The notes below the pieces were generated by a model, which was given only the letters and a program-made list of their open reading frames with translations, had not been told where the DNA came from and ran no database searches. A DNA stretch of 64,000 nt. Origin: Psychroserpens sp. NJDZ02 (GTDB taxonomy: Bacteria > Bacteroidota > Bacteroidia > Flavobacteriales > Flavobacteriaceae). Made by a program: the position numbers and the translations under genes. The stretch is from positions 2,483,501-2,547,500 of the forward strand of contig NZ_CP039451.1 in NCBI RefSeq assembly GCF_004843725.1, written 5' to 3'. Shown here in pieces: positions 49,004-56,479 of the stretch. The first letter of the stretch is position 1; every line of letters begins with the position of its first letter.

Positions 49004-49122
49004 AGACAACTTTATAAATTGTAGCTTAGCTTTTTAAAACCGAAATCAGGAACAAAAAGTGCGGATATCCCGTAATATTTAGGGGATATCCGCAACAAAA
49101 GTTTCCATATAACGAGTTAGGC
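49004..49122 (+). other. Possible attC-like or array-boundary site 0
   Basis: The stretch ends in GTTAGGC (49116-49122), the same start heptamer as a later cassette, and is dominated by a perfect 11-bp stem (GCGGATATCCC, 49061-49071, with GGGATATCCGC, 49083-49093). The left heptamer AGACAAC (49004-49010) fits RYYYAAC only partly. It marks the beginning of the cassette series. Confidence 0.45.
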
Positions 49123-49127
49123 ACAAT

Positions 49128-49850
49128 ATGAACCAACCTATGAAGAAATCGATATTATTTATTTTTCTTGTTCAATCTGTTTTCCTTTTTCAATGTAAAA
49201 AGCCGATTGAAAAATATTTCGATAAGACAATTAAAGTTGATTCCCTAAATGTTCCATTAGATAAAAACCAATTTTACTTTCCAAAGGAAATGTTTCCTTA
49301 TATAGATTCTATTCAATACATACCACAAAAAGATTCAAGCTATATAGCAAAAAGAATTTACTCAAAAGACAAATACGATGATTCAGTGATGGAATGGTTT
49401 TCTGAATATTTATTCGGAATGAGAGAACCATTATTATTTAATCGAAAAGTTGATAATGAAATATTTCGCTTTACTTGGTTAAGGTCTTTCCACGAACCTG
49501 TTGTAATCAGAATTTCAGAAACGAAACAAAAGTATAATTTGAATTGGAAAACACTCAAATTAGATGAAAATCATAAACCGATTGAAATAATAATTAACGA
49601 AAGCAAAAACATCACTAAAAAGGAATGGGAAAATTTCAATGAATTAGTTAAAAAAGCTGATTTTTGGAATATGGAATTAGGTCGATATTCAATGGGTACT
49701 GATGGCTCTGAATGGATTTTAGAAGGAGTGAATTCCGAAAATTATAGAGCTGTAAGTGTTTTTTACCCAGAAAAAGGCGATTTTTACAATGCTTGTGATT
49801 ATCTGATTTCTTTAACGAATTTGAAAATATCGGAAAAGGATAAATATTAA
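49128..49850 (+). CDS. Cassette 1: lipoprotein of unknown function
   Basis: The 240-residue protein has a lipoprotein-type signal (KKSILFIFLVQSVFLFQC, then KKPIEKYF). A start at the second Met (49140) would also work. The rest is mixed alpha/beta with many aromatic residues and contains WFSEYLFGMREPLLFNRK and GRYSMGTDGSEWILEGVNS. I recognise no family. The gene begins 5 bp after GTTAGGC (49116-49122) and ends 7 bp before the complementary GTGCCTAAC (49858-49866), as expected of an integron-type cassette. No promoter is evident directly before it. Confidence 0.72.
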   Translation: MNQPMKKSILFIFLVQSVFLFQCKKPIEKYFDKTIKVDSLNVPLDKNQFYFPKEMFPYIDSIQYIPQKDSSYIAKRIYSKDKYDDSVMEWFSEYLFGMREPLLFNRKVDNEIFRFTWLRSFHEPVVIRISETKQKYNLNWKTLKLDENHKPIEIIINESKNITKKEWENFNELVKKADFWNMELGRYSMGTDGSEWILEGVNSENYRAVSVFYPEKGDFYNACDYLISLTNLKISEKDKY

Positions 49851-49859
49851 AAATACTGT

Positions 49860-49991
49860 GCCTAACACCGTATAAAAATAATTGCGGCTTAGTGCTTAAT
49901 CAAAGGTCGTTGCGTGTTTGTAACGTCTGATTTTCCTTCGGAAAATCCTCGCATACAAACCCGCAACTATTCTTATACATAAACGTTGTAC
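49860..49991 (+). repeat. attC-like palindrome 1 (132 bp)
   Basis: It starts with GCCTAAC (fits RYYYAAC) and ends with GTTGTAC (near GTTRRRY). The outer arms GTATAA..AATAATTGCGG and CCGCAACTATTCTTATAC pair with few mismatches. The inner stem GATTTTCC-TTC-GGAAAATC is perfect. Size and layout fit integron attC sites. It is nearly identical to the site at 50539-50670. Confidence 0.78.
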
Positions 49992-50008
49992 ACCATTTAC
50001 GAAAACCA

Positions 50009-50530
50009 TTGAGAAAACTGAAATACATATTGATAATTATATTTTTTGCCTTGACAAATATTGTGTTTAGTCAAGTTAGCGGAACAATATTAATGGATTC
50101 ATTATCATTGCCTGGAGCTGAAATTAAATTTAAAGAGTCTGACAAAGGAGTAATGGCAGACTTTGACGGGAATTTTATTTTGCCTTTAGAATCTGAAATT
50201 AAAAACAACAGTTTGATTATCTCTTACGCTGGATTATCCATAGAAATTAAAAATATTGAATTCAGTAATGGCAAATTGAATATTGGAGAATTTGAAATAC
50301 CGTATTTTAAAGATATTTCAATCACGGAATTTGAGCTACTTTCAGAATCGGAAAAAGAAAACTGTCTGCCAACTTATTGTTGGGGACAATTATTAGGATA
50401 CTTTTCAACCAACAAACTTGAAAAAGAATATCTGACTCTAAATTGTAAAGAAAAAATCACGGAATTTGAATTTAATCCGACAACTAAAACTATTACTGTT
50501 AATTGGAATAAAATAAAAGAATGTGAATAA
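50009..50530 (+). CDS. Cassette 2: exported protein with a carboxypeptidase-regulatory-like domain
   Basis: The 173-residue protein starts at TTG, giving the signal peptide RKLKYILIIIFFALTNIVFS with cleavage before QVSG. Residues about 23-95 (QVSGTILMDSLSLPGAEIKF, GVMADFDGNFILPL, SLIISYAGL) form a CarboxypepD_reg-like beta sandwich, as found at the start of SusC proteins, but here it stands alone. The C-terminal 70 residues are unrecognised and contain two Cys (ENCLPTYCWGQ). It lies between two almost identical attC-like sites, 18 bp after GTTGTAC and 6 bp before its complement. Confidence 0.72.
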   Translation: MRKLKYILIIIFFALTNIVFSQVSGTILMDSLSLPGAEIKFKESDKGVMADFDGNFILPLESEIKNNSLIISYAGLSIEIKNIEFSNGKLNIGEFEIPYFKDISITEFELLSESEKENCLPTYCWGQLLGYFSTNKLEKEYLTLNCKEKITEFEFNPTTKTITVNWNKIKECE

Positions 50531-50538
50531 AAAACGGT

Positions 50539-50670
50539 GTACAACACCGTATAAAAATAATTGCGGTTTAGTGCTTAATCAAAGGTCGTTGCGTGTTTGT
50601 AACGTCTGAATTTCCTTCGGAAATTCTTCGCATACAAACCCGCAACTATTCTTATACATAAACGTTGTCT
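50539..50670 (+). repeat. attC-like palindrome 2 (132 bp)
   Basis: This has the same length and nearly the same sequence as site 1. The start heptamer is GTACAAC and the end heptamer GTTGTCT. The inner stem is GAATTTCC-TTC-GGAAATTC: relative to site 1 both arms changed at the paired position (T to A, and A to T), so the hairpin is kept. Site 1 and site 2 thus differ mainly where base pairing is preserved. Confidence 0.78.
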
Positions 50671-50716
50671 GTAATTTTGACCCGTCCTGAAATAAGGCTA
50701 CATAATTTTAAACATT

Positions 50717-51088
50717 ATGTATAGAAATGACAAAGTAATTAGACGTTACAGCGAACCTTTTAAGTTAAAAATTTTAGCCGAACTTACAATCGGAAAACAC
50801 ACAAAGAGTGAACTTTGTAAACTCTACTCTATTGCACCTACAACTGTGAACGTGTGGATTAAAAAGTACAATCGTAAAGACTTAATGAACACCAGAGTAA
50901 AAGTGGAAACAAAAGACGAAATATCTAGAATTAAAGCACTTCAAAAAGAAATTGAACAGCTTAAAAAGTTACTACTTAAAAAGGATCTCGATGCTATGGT
51001 AGAAGAATCCTATCTAGAAGTAGCTGCTGAAGATTTAGGTTATAAATCTATTGCTGAACTAAAAAAAAAGTTAAGTATAAAGCCTTAA
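50717..51088 (+). CDS. IS3-family transposase OrfA
   Basis: The 123-residue protein has a helix-turn-helix (KLYSIAPTTVNVWIKKYN) and a leucine-zipper-like coiled coil (ISRIKALQKEIEQLKKLLLK). Near its end the frame reads CTA AAA AAA AAG, which contains the classic slippery heptamer A AAA AAG (51064-51070). A -1 shift there leads straight into the orfB frame, giving the OrfAB fusion transposase typical of the family. Confidence 0.9.
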   Translation: MYRNDKVIRRYSEPFKLKILAELTIGKHTKSELCKLYSIAPTTVNVWIKKYNRKDLMNTRVKVETKDEISRIKALQKEIEQLKKLLLKKDLDAMVEESYLEVAAEDLGYKSIAELKKKLSIKP

Positions 51089-51123
51089 TAAAAGCCAAAG
51101 AGAAATCTAAGGGATTTGCTTCT

Positions 51124-51939
51124 TTGACAACTATAACCCATTGTTTTGGACTTAAACGCAATGCTTATTACAAGCATAAAAACAGAGCTGATAAGCGTTT
51201 AAACCTAGAACTACAGATTATTAATATCGTTAGAAAAAGACGCAAATCCCTTCCTAGAGAAGGCGTGAGAAAACTTGTAAAATCATTAAAGGCCGATTTT
51301 AATAAAGCCAAGATTAAAGTTGGTAGAGATACTTTATTTAATGTGCTTAGAAAACATCAAATGCTGACACTTAGAAGGAAAACCAGTGCTAGAACTACAA
51401 ACTCTTATCATCGTTTTTACAAATATAATAACATCATTAAAGACTTAGAAGTTACTAGAGCTAACCAAGTTTGGGTATCTGATATCACATACATTAGAAC
51501 CATAAAGGGCTTTTGCTACCTGGCTTTAATAACAGATATGCATTCAAGGAAAATAGTTGGTTATGATATTAGTGATAGCTTGGAACTCAAAGGATGTGTG
51601 AGAGCGCTTAATAAGGCCATTTATCAAGCTAAAAATATCAAAGAATTAATACATCATTCAGACAGAGGAATACAGTATTGTAGCAATGTTTATACACAAA
51701 TACTCAAAAGAAAAAAAATAGATATTAGTATGACAGAAGAAAATCATTGTTACGAAAACGCAATGGCAGAACGCGTAAATGGAATTTTAAAAGATGAATT
51801 TTATCTCGACCAAACCTTTGATAACGTGAGTCACGCAAAGAGAGCTGCAAAAAATGCAATTAATTTATACAACGAAGTTAGATTACATTTATCTTTAGAT
51901 TATAAAACACCTAATATGGTATATAAATTATCAGCTTAA
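51124..51939 (+). CDS. IS3-family transposase OrfB (DDE catalytic part)
   Basis: The 271-residue frame carries the integrase core: first Asp in VWVSDITYIRT, second Asp in HHSDRGIQYCS and the Glu in AMAERVNGILKDE. The frame is open upstream to the A-tract of orfA, so translation is most likely by -1 frameshifting rather than from the TTG at 51124. The copy appears intact. A decayed partial copy lies at 60856-61098. Confidence 0.9.
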   Translation: MTTITHCFGLKRNAYYKHKNRADKRLNLELQIINIVRKRRKSLPREGVRKLVKSLKADFNKAKIKVGRDTLFNVLRKHQMLTLRRKTSARTTNSYHRFYKYNNIIKDLEVTRANQVWVSDITYIRTIKGFCYLALITDMHSRKIVGYDISDSLELKGCVRALNKAIYQAKNIKELIHHSDRGIQYCSNVYTQILKRKKIDISMTEENHCYENAMAERVNGILKDEFYLDQTFDNVSHAKRAAKNAINLYNEVRLHLSLDYKTPNMVYKLSA

Positions 51940-51996
51940 TTCAATTTTAACCTGTAGCCATATTTCAGGACAAGACATTTAAAAAAAACTCACATT

Positions 51997-52992
51997 ATGA
52001 AAAATAACATATTAATTATATTCCTTTCACTTACAATAGTTTGTTGCAAGGAAAATAACACAAACACATCAACAAAGAAATCAAAAACCGAAATTATAGA
52101 CAATAAAAAAAGTTACAAAGGAACAGGAAGTATAACCCAAGGTTTGGCAAAGACAAAAATAGAAAGCCTATTAAGTTCGAATCCAAAAGGTAGTAGAATT
52201 GCTGGTGTTGGAGAAATTAACGATTCTGAGAAAAATATTTGGACAGTTCCCGGAATCAATAATTTCGATAATTCACCAAAAGCATTTGACTTGTATAATG
52301 AAAATAGTGGAACTACACCGAGTAATCTATCCGAAGTAGATTTAAATTCTGTTCCAGTCACAGAAATTGATGTTGATGGAGAAATTATTACAGGTTACAT
52401 TTTTGCTGACAATTATTTTGAATTATACATTAATGGAAAGTTGATTGCAGTAGACCCAGTTCCGTTTACCCGATTTAATTCAAACATTGTGAAATTTAAG
52501 GTAAGTAAGCCTTATACCATAGCTTTAAAAGTTATTGATTGGGAAGAAAATTTAGGTTTAGGTTCTGAAAACAATAGAGGTAAAAAATTTCATCCAGGAG
52601 ATGGCGGTTTTATAGCCAGTTTTAGTGATGGAACGGTCACAAATAATAAATGGAAAGCACAGACATTCTATACAGCTCCAATAAATGATTTAAGTTGTTT
52701 AAGTGAAGTTGGAGAGAAAAGACTTTCTTCAAATTGTAGTACGGATGGTGTTGATGATGGAACGAATTTTTATGGTATACATTGGAAAATTCCAGAAAAT
52801 AGTTTTGGTGTTGATTTTGATGATAGTAAATGGCCAAATGCAACAACTTATACAGAAGAAGTAATAGGGGTTAAAAACAAAAAAGCATATATAAATTTCA
52901 TAGAAAAATTTAGTGGAACTGGTGCAGAATTTATTTGGTCTACAAATGTTGTTTTGGATAATGAAGTTATTATACGATTTAAAGTGAAATAA
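51997..52992 (+). CDS. Cassette 3: lipoprotein of unknown function
   Basis: The 331-residue protein has a lipoprotein signal (ILIIFLSLTIVCC, then KENNTNTSTKK). The body looks beta-rich, with VDGEIITGYIFADNYFELYI, NGKLIAVDPVPFTRFNS, FHPGDGGFIASFSDGT and WKIPENSFGVDFDDSKWPNA; the last part resembles galactose-binding-like sandwiches. No enzyme motif is seen. The gene follows an IS3 insertion by 19 bp and ends 2 bp before the segment CTACAGCTAAC, which is mostly complementary to the cassette start at 50664. Confidence 0.72.
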   Translation: MKNNILIIFLSLTIVCCKENNTNTSTKKSKTEIIDNKKSYKGTGSITQGLAKTKIESLLSSNPKGSRIAGVGEINDSEKNIWTVPGINNFDNSPKAFDLYNENSGTTPSNLSEVDLNSVPVTEIDVDGEIITGYIFADNYFELYINGKLIAVDPVPFTRFNSNIVKFKVSKPYTIALKVIDWEENLGLGSENNRGKKFHPGDGGFIASFSDGTVTNNKWKAQTFYTAPINDLSCLSEVGEKRLSSNCSTDGVDDGTNFYGIHWKIPENSFGVDFDDSKWPNATTYTEEVIGVKNKKAYINFIEKFSGTGAEFIWSTNVVLDNEVIIRFKVK

Positions 52993-52994
52993 AA

Positions 52995-53009
52995 CTACAG
53001 CTAACAATG
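52995..53009 (+). repeat. attC-like site 3, left part, interrupted by IS1182 copy 1
   Basis: CTACAGCTAAC is complementary at 8 of 11 positions to the cassette start GTTGTCTGTAA at 50664. ACAATG (53004-53009) is repeated after the IS at 54712-54717 as a target duplication. Confidence 0.62.
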
Positions 53010-53040
53010 GTAACCGTTGCACAACCCCTTAAAAAAGCAT

Positions 53041-53077
53041 AAAAACAGCTTAAAATCAAAGATTTTAAGCTGTTTTT
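53041..53077 (-). terminator. Terminator inside IS1182 copy 1
   Basis: AAAAACAGCTTAAAATC, loop AAA, and its complement form a perfect stem just after the transposase stop. It works in both directions and would also stop read-through from cassette 3. Confidence 0.82.
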
Positions 53078-53100
53078 AATTTTAATACGTCATTTTTTCT

Positions 53101-54660
53101 CTAAAATGCAAGTGGCTTAAAACATAGTATTCTAAGGCTTATTAGGTGGTTTTTGGTGCTTTTAATAAAAGCAAGTAGTCCCGCTATACTTTCTGGTAAG
53201 TTTTTCATATATTTTAAATACTTTTTAAGATTATAGGCTGTTGCGGATAGATGCATACATTTATTAGCTTGTTTAATCCCAAGGGTATTCACTTTTCCCA
53301 TGCCTAAAAACTGGGTTAGTGTACCAAATACGGGCTCTACCGTGCTTTGTCGTTTTCCTTTCATATAGCTTCCTTTTTTACTATCAACTCGTGCTATATT
53401 TCGCATGTATTCTGCGCGGTAATACGTTACAGAAAATGACTTTTCTTGTGCCGTTTTGCTTAAACAAGCGCTTCGTATTGGGCAATCTATACAAAGTTTT
53501 TTTGAACCTCTATAGGCCTTCTTTTTGGTGTTGTTCTTCTTTTCGTAAAACACCTTTTTAAAGGGGATAATCTTCCCTTGGGGGCAGGTGTAGTGATCTT
53601 CTTTTTCATTATAAATAAATTCATCTGGGCCTCCTTTAAAGGTGCCGTGTGGCGGAATGTAACTGGTAATATCCTGCTTTTCTAAAAAAGCATAATTCTC
53701 GCCACTACTGTAACCGGTATCCGCGAGACAGGTGTCTATGGTAAGACCAGATTGCCATAAGCGTCGTTTTACACGCAATACAATATCTGGTAAATGCTGA
53801 CTGTCTTTGCCATCGGCATGATAGGCCTTGATATCACTTATTACATGATGTGCGGCATCTACCGTGAGCTGACTTGAATAGTTTAGTTTTCTTGCTTTTC
53901 CTGGTTTTACACTTATGCGGGCATCGGGATCGGTTGGACTGTAATGCGTTTTATTACTCGTATAACGGGAACCTTTATTTCCTGCTCCAGGACGATGGTT
54001 TTGATCTTTTGACCATTTTTTGTTTCGGCTCTTTACTGCTTGTAATTCCTGACGACTTGCTGATAATTCTTGCTGCGATTTTGGGGCTTTATTAACTTTG
54101 GCTGATCGAAATGGTACCGCTTTATCTCTATTGCTTATATGTCGTACTGCGCGTAAATGAGCTTCTAAATCTTCTTCTGGCACTTTAAGTTCTAAGCTAT
54201 CCATCGAAGCGTTTGCTTTTACAGGTGCGGCGTCGATAACTTGGGTATGACCACTTACCATATGCATGTCTACGCACATTTTGAAAACATGAGTAAATAG
54301 ATTTTCAAAAACTGACTCTGGGTACAGTTGATGTGTTCTACTTAACGTAGAATGCCATGGTAATTCTTCATCGATATCATAGCCAAGAAAATACAGAATA
54401 TCCAGTCGAAGACTACAATGTAACACCAATTTTCTATCGCTGGTGATATTCTCTAAATAACCAACTAAACAGAATTTGAAAAACACCACGGGATCTAAAC
54501 TTTTTTGTCCACAGTTTCCGTAATAGATTTTTGTTTGATTCCGTAGAAATTCTAAGTCTAAAATTTCTGATAATCGTCTATAAAAATTGTCTTGGGGAAC
54601 CCGACGACTCAACTGGAAATTGTTGAATAATTTCTCTTGATATATTTTTGTGCCTTGCAT
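53101..54660 (-). CDS. IS1182-family transposase (copy 1)
   Basis: The 519-residue protein has an N-terminal DUF772 region (GNCGQKSLDPVVFFKFCLVG, LPWHSTLSRTHQLYPE) and a DDE domain (HTQVIDAAPVKANASMDSL, SSQLTVDAAHHVISDIKAYH, TCLADTGYSSGENY, STVEPVFGTLTQFLGMG). It has a CxxC-like finger part (LCIDCPIRSACLS). It differs from copy 2 at only a few residues (for example V/I in QELQA, M/L in AEYMRN). It appears intact. Confidence 0.92.
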   Translation of the reverse strand: MQGTKIYQEKLFNNFQLSRRVPQDNFYRRLSEILDLEFLRNQTKIYYGNCGQKSLDPVVFFKFCLVGYLENITSDRKLVLHCSLRLDILYFLGYDIDEELPWHSTLSRTHQLYPESVFENLFTHVFKMCVDMHMVSGHTQVIDAAPVKANASMDSLELKVPEEDLEAHLRAVRHISNRDKAVPFRSAKVNKAPKSQQELSASRQELQAVKSRNKKWSKDQNHRPGAGNKGSRYTSNKTHYSPTDPDARISVKPGKARKLNYSSQLTVDAAHHVISDIKAYHADGKDSQHLPDIVLRVKRRLWQSGLTIDTCLADTGYSSGENYAFLEKQDITSYIPPHGTFKGGPDEFIYNEKEDHYTCPQGKIIPFKKVFYEKKNNTKKKAYRGSKKLCIDCPIRSACLSKTAQEKSFSVTYYRAEYMRNIARVDSKKGSYMKGKRQSTVEPVFGTLTQFLGMGKVNTLGIKQANKCMHLSATAYNLKKYLKYMKNLPESIAGLLAFIKSTKNHLISLRILCFKPLAF

Positions 54661-54711
54661 TATTAAATATACGAAATTTCTATATCTTTAACAACACGTT
54701 GTGCAACAGGC

Positions 54712-54899
54712 ACAATGTATAAAAAACATAGGGCTTTTGTGTTAACCTCAAAGGTCTGTGTTTATTTACAAAGTCCACTAAATATAAAATTTGGCATTTA
54801 ACCGAAAAATAAAAGCAAAATATTTATATTTAGCTAAGTGTTAAACCGAGACGATAGTGCTTATCAACTGCCCTACGTTTCTTATATTAAACGTTAGGC
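54712..54899 (+). repeat. attC-like site 3, right part (second palindrome type)
   Basis: The arms TATAAAAAACATAGGGC (from 54717) and GCCCTACGTTTCTTATA (ending near 54888) pair at most positions. The site ends in GTTAGGC (54893-54899), a perfect GTTRRRY match. With the left part it gives a longer site (about 190 bp) than types 1 and 2, and its sequence is unrelated to theirs. Confidence 0.62.
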
Positions 54900-54912
54900 A
54901 CAATTTAAAAAA

Positions 54913-56370
54913 ATGAAGTACACATATTTAACGCTAGTCTTTTTAATTATTATTTTTGGATGTAAACCTTCCGAAAAACTAGTAGAAAAGAAAGACGACA
55001 AACAAGACTTAATAAATTTTTTATTTCAAGATTATATAGGAGAAAAACCGAGTGCAAGTTTTATTGTTATAAAGGATGGAAAAATAGAAAAATGTCAAAG
55101 TTTCGGATATGAAGATTTAGAAAATAAAATACTTGCTAATTGCGAAACAAATTACAGAATCGCTTCTGTAACAAAACAGTTTACTGCAATGGGAATTTTG
55201 ATTTTAATAAATCAAGGGAAATTAAATTACGATTCTAAACTGACAGAAATAATACCAGAATTCCCATATTATGGAAAAGAAATCACAATTAAAAACCTAA
55301 TGACGCACAGGTCTGGTTTACAGTCTTATAATAGATTATATCCAAAAGATTGGGAAAAACAGCTTGTTGATAAAGACGTCCTTAATCTTTTAATGAAACA
55401 AGATAGTCTGTTGTTTCCTGCAAACTCTAAATTTAGATATAGTAATTCAGGATATGCTATTTTGTCCATGATTATAGAAAGGGTTTCTGGCAAAACCTAT
55501 AAAAAATTCATGGATGATGAGATTTTTAAAAAGTTAGGGATGACAAATAGTACTGTGTACTTAAATGATTTAAAAATCAAAAATCGTGCATATGGTTATA
55601 ATTTGATAAAAAATAAATTTGAAAAGAAAGACCAAACTAAATTTACTGCAGTTCAAGGAGATGGAGGGATTTATTCTTCTGTAAGTGATTATGCTAAATG
55701 GGATAAAGCTTTGTATAATGAAACTCTTGTTGATAAAGATTTACTCGATGATGCTTTTTCTAATTGGGACGAAAATGGAAAAACCGATGGAAATGGCTAT
55801 GGATTTGGTTGGTTTATTGACGAAAAAAACGGTAAAAAATATTTGCTTCACAATGGAAGTACAAGGGGTTTTCTAACTACAACGTTAAGAATTCCCTCTG
55901 AAAAAATTACAGTAGCAATTTTTTCAAATTACGGAAATTTAGGAGGTCTAAAAAGAAAGGCTTTATTTTTAGCAAGCCTGTTTTCTGATAGCAAAACACC
56001 CATGCCTGCTGAACTGATACTAAAAATGGATATTGAAGATAATGGAATAGATGATTTTGCAACCAAATTTAACCTAATAAAATCTGACAGTAGTAAATAC
56101 GATATTGTAAATGAGGAATTACTTTATTTAGGCTTTGGTTTTTTTAACAAAGAACCCGAAAAATCAAAAAAGGTGTTTGAACTAATCACAGCTGAATTCC
56201 CAAATTATTTTGGAGGTTATTATGGGTTAGGTCAATATTACGCATATAAAACTGAAGACAATAATGAGTTGGCAATAAAAAACTATAAAAAGGTAGTTGA
56301 GTTGAATCCATCAAATGAACAACGATTAATTAATCGTTCAAAAAACATGATAAAAAAATTAAGCGAATAA
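54913..56370 (+). CDS. Cassette 4: serine hydrolase lipoprotein of the beta-lactamase / penicillin-binding fold
   Basis: The 485-residue protein has a lipoprotein signal (LVFLIIIFGC, then KPSEKL). Residues about 45-370 form a class C type serine hydrolase: SxxK as S85-V-T-K88 in YRIASVTKQFTAMG, Tyr-Ser-Asn at 176-178 in FRYSNSGYAILS, and H313-N-G in LLHNGSTRGF. The C-terminal 100 residues look TPR-like (YYGLGQYYAYKTEDNNELAI). Such enzymes act as esterases, peptidases or rarely beta-lactamases; resistance cannot be claimed. It begins 13 bp after GTTAGGCACA and ends just before the perfect complement TGTGCCTAAC, so it is a clean cassette. Confidence 0.85.
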   Translation: MKYTYLTLVFLIIIFGCKPSEKLVEKKDDKQDLINFLFQDYIGEKPSASFIVIKDGKIEKCQSFGYEDLENKILANCETNYRIASVTKQFTAMGILILINQGKLNYDSKLTEIIPEFPYYGKEITIKNLMTHRSGLQSYNRLYPKDWEKQLVDKDVLNLLMKQDSLLFPANSKFRYSNSGYAILSMIIERVSGKTYKKFMDDEIFKKLGMTNSTVYLNDLKIKNRAYGYNLIKNKFEKKDQTKFTAVQGDGGIYSSVSDYAKWDKALYNETLVDKDLLDDAFSNWDENGKTDGNGYGFGWFIDEKNGKKYLLHNGSTRGFLTTTLRIPSEKITVAIFSNYGNLGGLKRKALFLASLFSDSKTPMPAELILKMDIEDNGIDDFATKFNLIKSDSSKYDIVNEELLYLGFGFFNKEPEKSKKVFELITAEFPNYFGGYYGLGQYYAYKTEDNNELAIKNYKKVVELNPSNEQRLINRSKNMIKKLSE

Positions 56371-56377
56371 AAACTGT

Positions 56378-56388
56378 GCCTAACACCG
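56378..56388 (+). repeat. attC-like site 4, left part, interrupted by IS1182 copy 2
   Basis: GCCTAAC fits RYYYAAC and is followed by ACCG. ACACCG (56383-56388) is duplicated after the IS at 58091-58096. Confidence 0.68.
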
Positions 56389-56419
56389 GTAACCGTTGCA
56401 CAACCCCTTAAAAAAGCAT

Positions 56420-56456
56420 AAAAACAGCTTAAAATCTTTGATTTTAAGCTGTTTTT
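56420..56456 (-). terminator. Terminator inside IS1182 copy 2
   Basis: AAAACAGCTTAAAATC, loop TTT, and its complement form a perfect stem, as in copy 1 but with the loop complemented. Confidence 0.8.
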
Positions 56457-56479
56457 AATTTTAATACGTCATATTTTAT

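Larger units (their letters stand above)
50678..51977 (+). mobile_element. IS3-family insertion sequence, intact (1300 bp)
   Basis: The ends are TGACCCGTCCTGAAATAAGG and, inverted, TGTCTTGTCCTGAAATATGG, followed on both sides by GCTACA. The flanking bases on both sides read TTT, a plausible 3-bp target duplication. The element contains orfA and orfB. It sits 8 bp inside cassette 3, between its start heptamer and the gene start, and so separates that gene from upstream transcription except through the IS itself. Confidence 0.88.
53010..54711 (-). mobile_element. IS1182-family insertion sequence, copy 1 (1702 bp)
   Basis: The element lies between direct repeats ACAATG and has inner terminal inverted repeats GTTGCACAAC / GTTGTGCAAC. 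Its length is identical to copy 2 at 56389-58090. It sits a few bases inside the R'' heptamer of an attC-like site, exactly as copy 2 and the remnant at 60465 do. It carries one transposase gene and a terminator hairpin. Confidence 0.88.

Noticed and set aside
49860..50670. The palindromes as simple rho-independent terminators
   Set aside because: They are 132 bp long, lack a T-run after the stem, have conserved outer heptamers paired cassette by cassette, and are targeted by IS elements at fixed points.
54913..56370. Calling this an antibiotic-resistance beta-lactamase
   Set aside because: The fold and motifs are shared with esterases and DD-peptidases, and the TPR-like tail and lipoprotein anchor are not typical of class C resistance enzymes.
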